DNA from: Pontibacter deserti
GTDB lineage: Bacteria; Bacteroidota; Bacteroidia; Cytophagales; Hymenobacteraceae
Length of the DNA: 64,000 nucleotides
Assembly (NCBI RefSeq): GCF_023630255.1
Contig: NZ_JALPRS010000001.1
Span: 1,426,001 to 1,490,000 of the forward strand
Direction: 5' to 3'
The notes below the pieces were generated by a model that saw only the letters and a list, made by a program, of their open reading frames with translations, made no database searches and was not told the origin of the DNA. Position numbers and translations under genes: made by a program. This document shows, one piece after another, positions 8,570 through 17,824 of the stretch. The first letter of the stretch is position 1. The number at the start of each line of letters is the position of its first letter.

Positions 8570-9706
8570 ATGATGAAGAGAATCAGCAACTGCTTGTATG
8601 TACTAAGCATACTTATACTGCTGGTTACGATGGCAGGATGTAAGGTACTGAATCTTGCCCCTCCGGTAGGTGCCAAACCAAAGGCTGATCGCCTGATGGC
8701 CATACAGAGCTCCCCCAACTTTAAGTATGGTCAGTTCCGGAACCTGGTGCCAACCAAAACTGGTCTCGACTTTTTAGGCTATACCAAGGTAATTTCGGTT
8801 AAGCTTGCCGGTAAGTTTTTCGGTGACAACGACCACCAGGAGCCAGCGCGGAAAATTCCGGTAATGAAAATCGACCTTACTCAATATGCTTGGGGTCAGG
8901 ATTCGGCTACTGTAATTTCCTGGCTGGGCCACTCGGCTTCTTTTATTCAGATAGATGGTAAGCGCCTGCTGCTGGACCCCATGCTTAGCAATGTCGCTTC
9001 CCCCGTCAGCTTTGCTGGACCTAAACGCTTCTCCCCACCGGCCATCACCGCAGAAGAACTACCCCAGATTGATGCCATTCTCATATCTCACGACCATTAC
9101 GACCACCTTGATTTTGATACTATCAAGAAACTCGGAAAGAAGACAAGGCACTTCTTCGTACCTCTGGGCATAGGAGTCCACCTGGAGCGTTGGGGCGTAC
9201 CTGCCGAAAAGATAACTGAATTAGACTGGTGGCAGGAGGCCACTTTCATGGGGCTTAAGATTGTTGCGACTCCATCACGGCACTTCTCAGGTCGCGGCCT
9301 TAATAATGGTATGCAAACCCTCTGGAGTTCATGGGTTATTATAGGCCGCGTAAACCGGATCTTCTTCAGCGGCGACACCGGATACTCCAAAAGCTTTGCT
9401 GATATTGGCAGGAAGTATGGCCCCTTCGATATTACCCTGATGGAGTGCGGCCAATACAACAAACTGTGGCCCGACATTCACATGATACCCGAACAAAGCG
9501 TGCAGGCACACCTCGACCTGAAAGGAAAACTAATGATGCCCATACACTGGGGAGCCTTCGACCTAACCTCCTACTCCTGGAATGATCCTATAGAACGGGT
9601 AACCAAAGAAGCCAGAAAACTGGAAGTGAATATTACCACACCACGTATCGGCGAATCAGTTATCCTGCATAAATATGAGCCTGAACAGGTCTGGTGGCGG
9701 GAGTAA
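8570..9706 (+). CDS. MBL-fold metallohydrolase lipoprotein, NAPE-PLD/UlaG-like
   Basis: 378 residues. The N-terminus is a lipoprotein signal with the lipobox ending MAGC (Cys24), so the enzyme is probably anchored in the envelope. The metallo-beta-lactamase core begins with SWLGHSASFIQIDGKRLLLDPML, then ISHDHYDHLD (HxHxDH zinc motif), PSRHFSGRGL, FFSGDTGY (bridging Asp) and PIHWGAFDL near the C-terminus. This order, and the mention of PKRFSPPAI between strands, is that of the NAPE-hydrolysing phospholipase D-like / UlaG branch. A phosphodiester or lactone substrate is therefore likely but not identifiable. The start could equally be the second ATG at 8573. Confidence 0.88.
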   Translation: MMKRISNCLYVLSILILLVTMAGCKVLNLAPPVGAKPKADRLMAIQSSPNFKYGQFRNLVPTKTGLDFLGYTKVISVKLAGKFFGDNDHQEPARKIPVMKIDLTQYAWGQDSATVISWLGHSASFIQIDGKRLLLDPMLSNVASPVSFAGPKRFSPPAITAEELPQIDAILISHDHYDHLDFDTIKKLGKKTRHFFVPLGIGVHLERWGVPAEKITELDWWQEATFMGLKIVATPSRHFSGRGLNNGMQTLWSSWVIIGRVNRIFFSGDTGYSKSFADIGRKYGPFDITLMECGQYNKLWPDIHMIPEQSVQAHLDLKGKLMMPIHWGAFDLTSYSWNDPIERVTKEARKLEVNITTPRIGESVILHKYEPEQVWWRE

Positions 9707-9794
9707 CCCAGGATGGCATTTATTGTTGTAAATTAAAAATGTTAAATCGGCCCTGCCAAGGTTATGTTTTATTAAAGCTTATACATTATGTAGT

Positions 9795-10316
9795 TTACTT
9801 GCTTTGCTCTGGTGGCGTAAACTCATACCCCAACTGGCGTAGCGCGTCCGCCTCATTATAAAAAGTTAAGCTTTTCACGATTTTGCCATCCTCTATCAGG
9901 TAATTGGTATTTGCCCAGATAGTAATCGGTCCTCCCCCATTTTTATAATGAATATTCAACTCCGCCCAGTTGGCTACCCAATCGCCTTTGTTATCGCCGT
10001 CGGGTATACTTACACTGGCAAACCTTGACCGGTTATATTGAATTTTTTCATACAGGTTAGTGGCGTTGGCTTTCCAGTTCTCTACCGCCTGCTCTTTTCT
10101 GATTGAATCTCCGTAAGATGGTCCCATGCCAATATAGTTATCCCCCAGATAATTACTCATCGCATTGTAATCCAGGTTCTCCACGGCTTTTATATAGTTC
10201 TTAACCAGTTCAATGTTATCATCATTCTGCCTGGTACCAGTATTCTGTTTGTCTCCGGAAGAGGTACAGGCAACCAGGTAAATATTTGCTGCTGCTAAAA
10301 GGATCAGATGTTTCAT
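9795..10316 (-). CDS. SnoaL/NTF2-like lipoprotein
   Basis: 173 residues. A lipoprotein signal (MKHLILLAAANIYLVAC) ends at Cys17, followed by a polar linker. One NTF2/SnoaL-like cone-fold domain then fills the rest: IELVKNYIKAVENLDYNAM is the first helix pair, GMGPSYGDSIRKEQAVENW the following segment, and WAELNIHYKNGGGPITIWANTNYLIEDGKIVKSLTFYNE the beta-sheet end. Such domains bind small ligands or act as isomerase-like folds; no catalytic Asp pair is obvious. The ATG at 10316 fits the signal peptide. It is the last of three minus-strand exported-protein genes. Confidence 0.8.
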   Translation of the reverse strand: MKHLILLAAANIYLVACTSSGDKQNTGTRQNDDNIELVKNYIKAVENLDYNAMSNYLGDNYIGMGPSYGDSIRKEQAVENWKANATNLYEKIQYNRSRFASVSIPDGDNKGDWVANWAELNIHYKNGGGPITIWANTNYLIEDGKIVKSLTFYNEADALRQLGYEFTPPEQSK

Positions 10317-10376
10317 ATCAGTATTTTTAAACTATAGTCTTAAGTTCAGAATTCATTAAATGCTCCACACCAGCCA

Positions 10377-10907
10377 TTATTTTATAGTGTATCCTTTCCC
10401 TTCTATACAGCCCGAAAATGCCCTAATATAACGACTCCAGTTTTCCTGTTCCTGGGCACTAACACTTGCTTGTATCTGCTGTTGTTCCGCCTTCTCTTGT
10501 TTTTTTCCTCTACGCCTGCCGGCTATAACACCGGTTATACCACCAATGGCTGCTCCTTCGCCAGCACCACCACCCACTATGGCTCCAATAGCGGCCCCTG
10601 CCGCTGCACCAGCAGCTCCACCCTTTAAGGCTTCACCGGTAGAGCTTGTTTCTGTTGGGGCTGCACCTTGCACTTTGGGCATGTTTGCCGGGTTAAGGCC
10701 GGTTTGTTGTATTGCCCAGTTATAGCACTCCGATTCATCTTTCTGTTGCTGTTCATTGCTTTGCCCCTTTGCCGGGTACACATACAAATTCAGCCCTCTC
10801 GATATCTGGTTATGACTTTGTGCTATAGTTTGGTGGGCAAAAACCACCAGGAATAAAACCAAAAGGAATAGACTGGCAGCTTTATTAATTAAATAGTTCG
10901 CTTTCAT
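10377..10907 (-). CDS. Glycine-zipper exported protein
   Basis: 176 residues with a signal peptide (ASLFLLVLFLVVFAHQTIAQ, cleavage likely near residue 29). A short domain with a Cys (DESECYNWAIQQTGLNP) follows. Then comes a long glycine zipper (about residues 92-132, GGAAGAAAGAAIGAIVGGGAG and a following GGITGVIAGRRRG) of the kind that packs into membranes. The C-terminus has a second Cys (FSGCIEGKGYTIK), so a disulfide between the two conserved cysteines is possible. Glycine-zipper envelope proteins include Lpp-type and OmpA-type anchors, but the role here is unknown. Confidence 0.75.
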   Translation of the reverse strand: MKANYLINKAASLFLLVLFLVVFAHQTIAQSHNQISRGLNLYVYPAKGQSNEQQQKDESECYNWAIQQTGLNPANMPKVQGAAPTETSSTGEALKGGAAGAAAGAAIGAIVGGGAGEGAAIGGITGVIAGRRRGKKQEKAEQQQIQASVSAQEQENWSRYIRAFSGCIEGKGYTIK

Positions 10908-11060
10908 GTAATGATCTTTTGTAGTAAGGATAGATGCTACGCCATGATAACAGATAGAGGGAATTAAAGGGTGATATTAAAGCTTATAGTGGTGTTACTT
11001 ACACCTCTTTAGAAGCCGGGGAAGTATAAGACAGTATATAATAAGTTAAGCCATTTCTGA

Positions 11061-11663
11061 TCAGATCAGGAAGCCGTCCTCTCTCATTTTGGCAGCGACC
11101 GCATCCGCAATCTCATTGATTGTTTTATCTATATCAGTTGGATTAACCGTTTCCGTAGTTCCTGCCCAAACCAGTTTATCCGGGTTTACAGTGTATACTA
11201 ATGTTTCTACCATATAATTTTTGTCAGTGGTGTAGTACCCGGGATCAGTATAGAATGCTGCCCCATACCCGTAATACCTGCCATAACCACCGTAATACCC
11301 GTGAGTTGCACCCGGCACATACCTGGTCTCCTCTTCTATATCCGCCAAACGCACCATTAAAATATGAGTGTATTGCCCGTCTGTCAGCATATTATTTAAG
11401 GCAGCTTCCCCACCTGACTTCATTGCCTCAGAATTAAGCATACTATAGGAAGCCACTGCTTTACCCGTCATGCGTTTAACCAGTTGGTCTTCCACCACAC
11501 GTCGTGATGTTTCATCTTTCACCATGGCAATAACAAGTATTTTATTATTGGCGGCCTGGGTTACAGTTGCACCAGGGTCTCTCCAGGATTTAACGATTTG
11601 CGTAGTAGGCCCACAGGCGACCATAAATACTACCACAAATACAGCTATCAGAATTCCTCTCAT
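11061..11663 (-). CDS. Tyr/Gly-rich lipoprotein, DUF4136-like
   Basis: 200 residues. A lipoprotein signal ends at Cys17 (VVVFMVAC). TTQIVKSWRDPG is followed by KILVIAMVKDETSRRVVEDQLVKRM, an alpha/beta segment like that in DUF4136 and related lipoproteins. HILMVRLADIEEETRYVPG leads into a Tyr/Gly loop (YYGGYGRYYGYGAAFYTDPGYY) and the domain ends with YMVETLVYTVNPDKLVWAG and an amphipathic helix. Family assignment is by resemblance only. Function is unknown; an outer-membrane or periplasmic lipoprotein is likely. Confidence 0.65.
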   Translation of the reverse strand: MRGILIAVFVVVFMVACGPTTQIVKSWRDPGATVTQAANNKILVIAMVKDETSRRVVEDQLVKRMTGKAVASYSMLNSEAMKSGGEAALNNMLTDGQYTHILMVRLADIEEETRYVPGATHGYYGGYGRYYGYGAAFYTDPGYYTTDKNYMVETLVYTVNPDKLVWAGTTETVNPTDIDKTINEIADAVAAKMREDGFLI

Positions 11664-12110
11664 AACTTTATCTTAACATTTATTTTTTTGTGTAGAGAGC
11701 AAACTAAGACACTTACAAGCAGAAGGGCTACTGCAGGTTTGTATTGATTATCGAATCAAATCGAATAGGCTAATTTGACCTCATTCTTTCCGTTTTTACC
11801 ATCTACAGCTTCAATTAAAATTCTTTGCACAATGCTGTAAATAAGTAGTATGGCTGGTTGTATACTATAACAACGATTATTTGAAAGATTTAGTTATTTA
11901 TAATAAAGGTTATATTTATAGCTCACAAACTTTCATCTGATCCAGTCATTTATCACGACTTAAACTATAGTTTTTCTGTTGATAAATGTGCTGTTGAGCA
12001 GCTAACTATAGCATCGGATAAAAAAAGAAATGAAGAATTTAAGGTGTGTAATGGCATAGCTATTTGTTATAAATCCCTTCAATTATTTACACAAGCATCT
12101 CAGAGCAGTA
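11664..12110. other. Intergenic region, no gene seen
   Basis: About 450 AT-rich bases between two minus-strand genes. No open frame with protein-like sequence was seen. It contains the palindrome AAACTATAGTTT near 11962-11973 and another AACTATAG near 12003. Confidence 0.5.
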
Positions 12111-13106
12111 TTAGAAAAAAACGTATTGATACCCGAATGATAAGACATCAAAAGTAGTACCGTTACCTGAATATACACTCGTATGAAACTGCAGTTTTAC
12201 TACATGCTTCCCGGCAAAAGGTACGGCACAGGTAGCACCTACTCTCCAATGGTCAATCCGTCTGCCGGATGGTATATCATCTATTGAGACCTTTCCACCC
12301 TTGAACCAGTTACCATCTATACCAATCATTGATTGATTCTTAAAATAATAACTCACATGGGCTTGTGTACTCAGTAGCGGTTCTTGTTTCAGTATTTTGG
12401 TTTCCAGGTAAGCTGGGTTGCTTTCATAGAACCACATGCCTACATAGGCATCTGCATATACCTGATTGATTTTTTTAGAAGCACCTATTTCAGGCTTAAA
12501 AGCCCATCGGTGGGTCCCAAGATTAATTCTTTTATCGGTATAATATTGCCCTGTAGGTATAGAGGTAGTAAGGGTAATTCCTACAATAGTCTTTTGTGTG
12601 TACTTAACAAAGTCTTTCCTTTCCAGGGCCGGAGAGCCAATCAGGTTTATACCTATCTGTACCCTTGTATCACCAAGTCCGTTACGTGCAATACTTGTAT
12701 CCTGCCCGATTACCTTTGCCTGGCCTGCTAAATCCACATAGGGCACAGTTACATGCATGCGTGCCAGCTTATGTGCAACCCCAAAAGTGCGGACATACCG
12801 AAAGGCATAAGTATGTGCTGTTAATGTAAAATCTTCAATAGGCAAAGAGGCATCAACAGCAACACTACCTTTTGTGTAAGCATAGCCTAATGCTACCGCA
12901 TTCAGATCTTTGGGTAAATTGGCATAGGCCCTTGCCTCCAGTTCCTGGCTATTGGCACTTCCACTAAATCCGACACATATCAACAGCAGCCAGAATGCTT
13001 TTACGAAGAACTGATTATTACTTAAAATGTATACCCAGACGTTAGCGCTAGTGGGGTGTTGACCTGACTTTTGGTTTGTGCGAAAGTCTTGCAATGCCTC
13101 CATCAT
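12111..13106 (-). CDS. Outer-membrane transporter, MetA-pathway phenol-degradation family
   Basis: 331 residues. Alternating hydrophobic/polar beta-strands run through the protein and it ends in an aromatic strand (DVLSFGYQYVFF), the usual barrel C-terminus. LEARAYANLPKDLNAVALGYAYTKG, TVGIT-like strands (IVGITLTTSIPTGQYYTDK) and LGTHRWAFKPEIGASKKI match the 'transporter' family PF13557. The N-terminus is odd: about 34 polar residues precede the hydrophobic signal (KAFWLLLICVGFSGSANSQ), with only the ATG pair at 13101-13106 as a start. The true start may be an alternative codon nearer the signal. The substrate is unknown. Confidence 0.75.
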   Translation of the reverse strand: MMEALQDFRTNQKSGQHPTSANVWVYILSNNQFFVKAFWLLLICVGFSGSANSQELEARAYANLPKDLNAVALGYAYTKGSVAVDASLPIEDFTLTAHTYAFRYVRTFGVAHKLARMHVTVPYVDLAGQAKVIGQDTSIARNGLGDTRVQIGINLIGSPALERKDFVKYTQKTIVGITLTTSIPTGQYYTDKRINLGTHRWAFKPEIGASKKINQVYADAYVGMWFYESNPAYLETKILKQEPLLSTQAHVSYYFKNQSMIGIDGNWFKGGKVSIDDIPSGRRIDHWRVGATCAVPFAGKHVVKLQFHTSVYSGNGTTFDVLSFGYQYVFF

Positions 13107-13220
13107 TTCATACCCACATTTCTGGTCAATATCAATAGTTAAGCTCTATTCTATTTCACTTTTCCAGTTGATTTTTAAGTCACTAAATTAGTGTTAAGTG
13201 AGTTTAACAAAGTAATTAGA

Positions 13221-13260
13221 CCGGGAGCGCACAATGCCTTACTGTAGCAGGCGCTCCCGG
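13221..13260 (-). terminator. Hairpin after the GH63 gene
   Basis: A perfect 10-bp inverted repeat (CCGGGAGCGC / GCGCTCCCGG) with a 20-base loop lies 10 bases past the GH63 stop. There is no strong U-run behind it on the minus strand, so it may slow or attenuate rather than fully terminate. Confidence 0.55.
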
Positions 13261-13269
13261 CCAAATACG

Positions 13270-16176
13270 TCACCCATCCTTATTTGCAGAGTTTTCACCG
13301 TCACCACTGAAGCTGCCCTGTTCAGTTGCAGTCTGCTGTTGCTCTGATGAAATGGAACCAGATGCATCTACCACCATCTCGCTTGAATTTGCATCTCTTA
13401 TCACTTCTTCAGTAATCATTTCCTTTGCGGACTCCTCTTTTTTAACGAATACTGCCCCCTTACCTGCCTTAAGCAAGCTTTCTGCGTCCAGCATACCGTA
13501 GAGCTGGATGAACTTTGCCACGAGCCCGGTCCAGCCTGTCTGATGGCTGGCGCCAAGGCCGGCTCCATTGTCGCCATGAAAGTACTCATAAAAGAGGATA
13601 TGGTCCCTCCAGTGGGGATCGGTCTGGAATTTCTCTGTGCCACCATAGACAGGGCGCCGGCCATTTTTATCCGGCAGGAAGATACGGGTAAGTCGATCCG
13701 AGATTTCCTTGCTCACCTCGAAGAGGTTCATCAGCTTGCCGGAGCCGGTAGGGCATTCTATTTTAAAATTGTCGCCGTAGTAGGCATAGAACTGTAGTAG
13801 CGCCCGGATGATGAGCGCATTTACAGGCATCCAGACCGGCCCACGCCAGTTGGAGTTGCCGCCAAACATCCCGGTGTTCGACTCGCCCGGCAGATAGTCT
13901 ACCCGGTATTCTCGATCACCCGTGTTAAAGACATAGGGGTGCTGCTCATGGAACTTGGAGAGCGAGCGAATGCCATGAGGGCTGAGAAATTCGTTCTCGT
14001 CAAGCATCTTGGTAAGTATCCGGCGTAATCGCTCAGGTGTGATTAAGGACATAATCCCGCGCTCGGCCTCACCGTAATGTCCGGGACCTACTGGATGTAT
14101 ATGCTCCAAAAGCTCGGGCATGCGCTCCAAACGCTGCTGTAAAAGGGCAAAAGCATGCGGAATTTGCTCACGTTGCCACTTTTCTGTTACCGTGACAGCG
14201 CATAAAGGAAGGAGTCCCACCATGGAGCGTACCTTCAGCTTCTGAGCACTGCCATCGGGCAGCCGCAGCAGGTCGTAGTAAAATCCGTCTTCTTCGTCCC
14301 ACATGCCCTCCTGATCAGAGCGATTCATGGCAGCCGCGATATAGTAGAAGTGCTCTACGAATTTCAAAACCATGTCTTCGTAGATGGGGTCTTCCGCGGC
14401 GAGCTCTACTGCAAGTTCTGCCATGTTTTGGGTAAAGAGGGCCATCCAGGCCGTGCCGTCCGCCTGTTCGAGATAGCCGCCGGTGGGCAGCGGTGCGCTG
14501 CGGTCAAAAACGCCTATATTATCGAGGCCAAGAAAACCTCCTTCAAAAACATTCTTGCCGAAGCGGTCTTTGCGGTTTACCCACCAGGTGAAGTTAAGCA
14601 GGAGCTTATTAAATGCAGCCCTAAGGAAGTCAATGTCAGCCTCTCCGCGCATGGCCTGCTCAGTGCGGTGCAGGAAGAGTGTTGCCCAGGCATGTACAGG
14701 CGGGTTCACGTCGCTGAAGTTCCACTCGTAGGCAGGCAACTGTCCGCTTGGGTGCAGGTAAACCCCGCGGAGCATCAGTTTCATCTGAGTCTTAGCAAAG
14801 TCAGGGTCTACAATAGAGAGCGGGAGCGTATGGAAAGCCAGGTCCCAGGCAGCATACCAGGGGTACTCCCACTTGTCTGGCATAGAGATAATATCCTCAT
14901 TCAGCATATGGAACCACTCCTTGTTCCGGAACTCACGTTTCCCTCCCAAGAGCGGGTTAGCGCGGTGTTCTTCCAGCCATTTATCAGCGTCGAAGAAGTA
15001 GTACTGCTTGCTCCACAGCATACCGGCTATGGCCTGGCGCATGACAGCAGCCGCTTCCGGGGAAACTGAAGGCGGGGTAACGGACTGGTAGAACTCATCC
15101 GCCTCCCGTAGCCTGGAAGCCATGATATCGTCAAATGCTGTTTTGAAGAAATCATCTTGTTTTTTAGCCTCTGCGCCTGGTTCATCCGGCAGGTGAGTCA
15201 GGCGCAGCCGTACCGTGGCAGATTGGCCGGCCTCGATCGTGAACCGATAATTGGCGGCCATCTTGGTTCCGGTCTTTTCGGGATTTACCGCTTCCTGTTG
15301 CCCTTTAACCACATAGTTGTTGATGCCATCCTTTGTATACCTGCTTTCATTCTCACCTTCCAGGTGTAGCAGTTCCCTGTTTGTTTCGTTGTCTGTAAAA
15401 AGTAATGGCACATCTCCTTCGCATGACAGGGTATAGTTATCCATGCCCTCGCGCATAACCAACGCAGTGCTAACTCCATTCGCTCCTTCTACCTGGCTGA
15501 TATTTGGCTTCTGCCCGGCAGGGGTAGCCAACCATGCGGCCCAATCGTTTCGGAACCAAAGCGTTGGCAGCAGGTGTAATTCAGCTGCCTCAGGCCCCCG
15601 ATTAACTGCCGTTATTTTTATTAATATGTCTTCAGGGTCAGCTTTGGCATACTCTACAAATACATCAAAGTACCGGTCATCATTAAAGACACCGGTGTCA
15701 AGTAATTCATATTCAAATTCGTTCTTGGATCGTCTGCGGTTCGTCTCCACCAGATCAGAATAGGGAAATGCCGACTGCGGATACTTATACAAGTACTTCA
15801 TGTATGAGTGGGTTGGTGTGCTGTCGAGGTAGAAGTAGTACTCCTTAACATCTTCACCGTGGTTGCCTTCGCTGTTAGTTAGGCCGAAAAGCCGCTCCTT
15901 CAGGATTGGGTCTTTTCCGTTCCAGAGGGCCAGTGCAAAGCAAAGGAGCTGCCTGTCGCCGGAAATGCCGGCCAAACCATCTTCACCCCAACGGTAAGTG
16001 CGGGAGCGTGCCTGGTCGTGTGTAAAGTAATCCCAGGCATTTCCTCCTTCACTATAGTCCTCGCGCACGGTGCCCCACTGTCGTTCGCTTAAGTAGGGTC
16101 CCCACTTTTTCCATGCTGCCTTTCCAGTGCGATCGTCCTCAAGGCGGCTTTGTTCGATGGTTAGTTCAGATTTCAT
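13270..16176 (-). CDS. GH63-family glucosidase
   Basis: 968 residues, a large (alpha/alpha)6-barrel glycosidase of the bacterial GH63 / mannosylglycerate-hydrolase-like group. An N-terminal beta-sandwich domain (WKKWGPYLSERQWGTVREDYSE, TYRWGEDGLAGISGDRQLLCFALALWNG) precedes the barrel, which has FHMLNEDIISMPDKWEYPWYAAWDLAFHTLPL, GGFLGLDNIGVFDRS, NSNWRGPVWMPVNALI and GASHQTGWTGLVAKF. The WDLAFH and FRGPVW-type motifs carry the family's acidic residues. Members hydrolyse alpha-glucosides, some of them compatible-solute glucosylglycerate. There is no signal peptide, so it is cytoplasmic. A Glu/Ser-rich tail (last about 55 residues) lies beyond the domain. The gene reads noticeably more GC-rich than its neighbours. 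Confidence 0.9.
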   Translation of the reverse strand: MKSELTIEQSRLEDDRTGKAAWKKWGPYLSERQWGTVREDYSEGGNAWDYFTHDQARSRTYRWGEDGLAGISGDRQLLCFALALWNGKDPILKERLFGLTNSEGNHGEDVKEYYFYLDSTPTHSYMKYLYKYPQSAFPYSDLVETNRRRSKNEFEYELLDTGVFNDDRYFDVFVEYAKADPEDILIKITAVNRGPEAAELHLLPTLWFRNDWAAWLATPAGQKPNISQVEGANGVSTALVMREGMDNYTLSCEGDVPLLFTDNETNRELLHLEGENESRYTKDGINNYVVKGQQEAVNPEKTGTKMAANYRFTIEAGQSATVRLRLTHLPDEPGAEAKKQDDFFKTAFDDIMASRLREADEFYQSVTPPSVSPEAAAVMRQAIAGMLWSKQYYFFDADKWLEEHRANPLLGGKREFRNKEWFHMLNEDIISMPDKWEYPWYAAWDLAFHTLPLSIVDPDFAKTQMKLMLRGVYLHPSGQLPAYEWNFSDVNPPVHAWATLFLHRTEQAMRGEADIDFLRAAFNKLLLNFTWWVNRKDRFGKNVFEGGFLGLDNIGVFDRSAPLPTGGYLEQADGTAWMALFTQNMAELAVELAAEDPIYEDMVLKFVEHFYYIAAAMNRSDQEGMWDEEDGFYYDLLRLPDGSAQKLKVRSMVGLLPLCAVTVTEKWQREQIPHAFALLQQRLERMPELLEHIHPVGPGHYGEAERGIMSLITPERLRRILTKMLDENEFLSPHGIRSLSKFHEQHPYVFNTGDREYRVDYLPGESNTGMFGGNSNWRGPVWMPVNALIIRALLQFYAYYGDNFKIECPTGSGKLMNLFEVSKEISDRLTRIFLPDKNGRRPVYGGTEKFQTDPHWRDHILFYEYFHGDNGAGLGASHQTGWTGLVAKFIQLYGMLDAESLLKAGKGAVFVKKEESAKEMITEEVIRDANSSEMVVDASGSISSEQQQTATEQGSFSGDGENSANKDG

Positions 16177-16945
16177 ATAATATACTTAAACTCTTCATAA
16201 TTGCCCATGATTTCTGCCAGGTTAATTGTCACCTTAAGCGAAAGACTTTAAGCTGAAATTGCCTCATCTTTAGCCTTTAAACTAGCAGGTTAATGAGATT
16301 TGTAATCACATACAGTGTTATATAACTGCATTAAAATGCCTCCGCAATTACTTTTAACCTGTTTTCTATACATCTGATGAAACTAGCATTCATAAAAATG
16401 AAGAAATGCGGAACAAAAACAATCAATTATTTGTATAGTGCAATTTTTTGATAAAAGTTACTTTGGGAAGCCCTTATTTGGTGAAGTGAATGATAATTTT
16501 TGTGAAGGAAATGCTTTGTATTACTAACTGTACTTTAATCAAACTTTTTAAGGTAGAAAGGCAAAAGTGCTAGTCCAGCAAAATACTCAATAATTGTTCT
16601 CAAATAATGCTTTATACCATGCAGATACCGTTGTCGCACTACAAAACACTCTATCATACTTGCCGTAATATAAATTGTACTATGGCTTTAATAGTCATAA
16701 TTATTTTGCAAATTATCGACTCCTGCTGTTAGCAATAATATAGGTAGTGCTGCTTAAAAAACTTTAACCTTACTATTTATTCTCTTCAATTTATGCCAGG
16801 ATTTAGCTGCTTAAGTCATAAATAGTGTAAGTATAAATTCTGCACTTGCTTTAATGGATATCCTATAGCTAAAAAAGTTGGCTATTAGAAGCGTAACCGG
16901 CCAAAGTAGATAACAGATGAAAAATTAACGTTACTAACAGAGATA
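16177..16945. other. Long AT-rich intergenic region, no gene seen
   Basis: About 770 bases between a minus-strand and a plus-strand gene, very AT-rich and without a protein-like frame of any length on either strand. It presumably contains the two divergent promoters; I could not assign them. Confidence 0.5.
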
Positions 16946-17677
16946 ATGCACCGGCACCCCACCATAGTAACAACTAATTTCCGGAAAGGGTATGTGAGGC
17001 CTGAACTAAAATGGTTACTGGTAGTCATAAGTATCCTGCTCTCCCTGGCTTCATGCCGCCCTCCGTTAGCTACTACTTCTCCCCGGTACCTGCCTGATGG
17101 AAAGTATAAAATTAAGCAAGAAGGTAAAGTAAGAGAGGCAACAGTTATCAACCATAACGATACTGCCTTCCTGCTTCTGGATGATAGGCAAACCCTTATT
17201 CCTGCCGCTAAGTATTTAGACGCCAATATCAAAAGTGCATTTGTAAACAAAGCCTTCGGGTTTAACGTGATTACAGTACCTTTCAAATTCCGGCCGCCAC
17301 AGGACGACGTTCCTCAGCAACTTAACACTTCCTTCAACGCAGCGCTAGCCGCAGGATTTCGGAGCGACAGGTATACCTATAAAAAAGTAACATTAGCGCC
17401 TGGCTTGCAAAGGCGGGAAAGGTTTCATAGTGGCTACGGAGTAGGCCTGTTTTTAGGAGCCGGTACCGTTTTGGTGCGGAGTGCGTTTATTAATAACGCC
17501 TTACCACACGACTACGACGGCATGGTTGTTTACTATGGAGGATCTATAGTTTTAGGCTTAGGCAGGTTCAATACAGGTATAGCGTTGGGCTTCGACCTGC
17601 TGGCTGATAAGTATAAAGATCTCTGGATCTACCAAAACAAGCCTTGGATAGGTGCAGTTCTCGGCGTTAAGTTATAA
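16946..17677 (+). CDS. Hypothetical lipoprotein
   Basis: 243 residues, not recognised. A hydrophobic segment (WLLVVISILLSLASC) ends in a lipobox with Cys38. A positively charged N-terminus of about 22 residues precedes it, so a later start is possible, although no other ATG lies before the signal. The mature part has a short beta-rich domain (DGKYKIKQEGKVREATVINHND) and a basic stretch. The C-terminal half is glycine-rich and hydrophobic (YGVGLFLGAGTVLV, YYGGSIVLGLGRFNTGIALGFDLL), suggesting beta-barrel or membrane-associated strands. It stands alone on the plus strand. Confidence 0.6.
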   Translation: MHRHPTIVTTNFRKGYVRPELKWLLVVISILLSLASCRPPLATTSPRYLPDGKYKIKQEGKVREATVINHNDTAFLLLDDRQTLIPAAKYLDANIKSAFVNKAFGFNVITVPFKFRPPQDDVPQQLNTSFNAALAAGFRSDRYTYKKVTLAPGLQRRERFHSGYGVGLFLGAGTVLVRSAFINNALPHDYDGMVVYYGGSIVLGLGRFNTGIALGFDLLADKYKDLWIYQNKPWIGAVLGVKL

Positions 17678-17824
17678 AACATGAAGATCATCTTATACCT
17701 ATTTTGCAGAGTAAAGTTCTACTCCCTAAGTATAAGATGATCTTTCAGCTTGTACAAGATGCTGACGATAAGAACCTGCCATGTATTAAACCCGCTTCTA
17801 TAGAATTTGAATTCTGCTATTCGA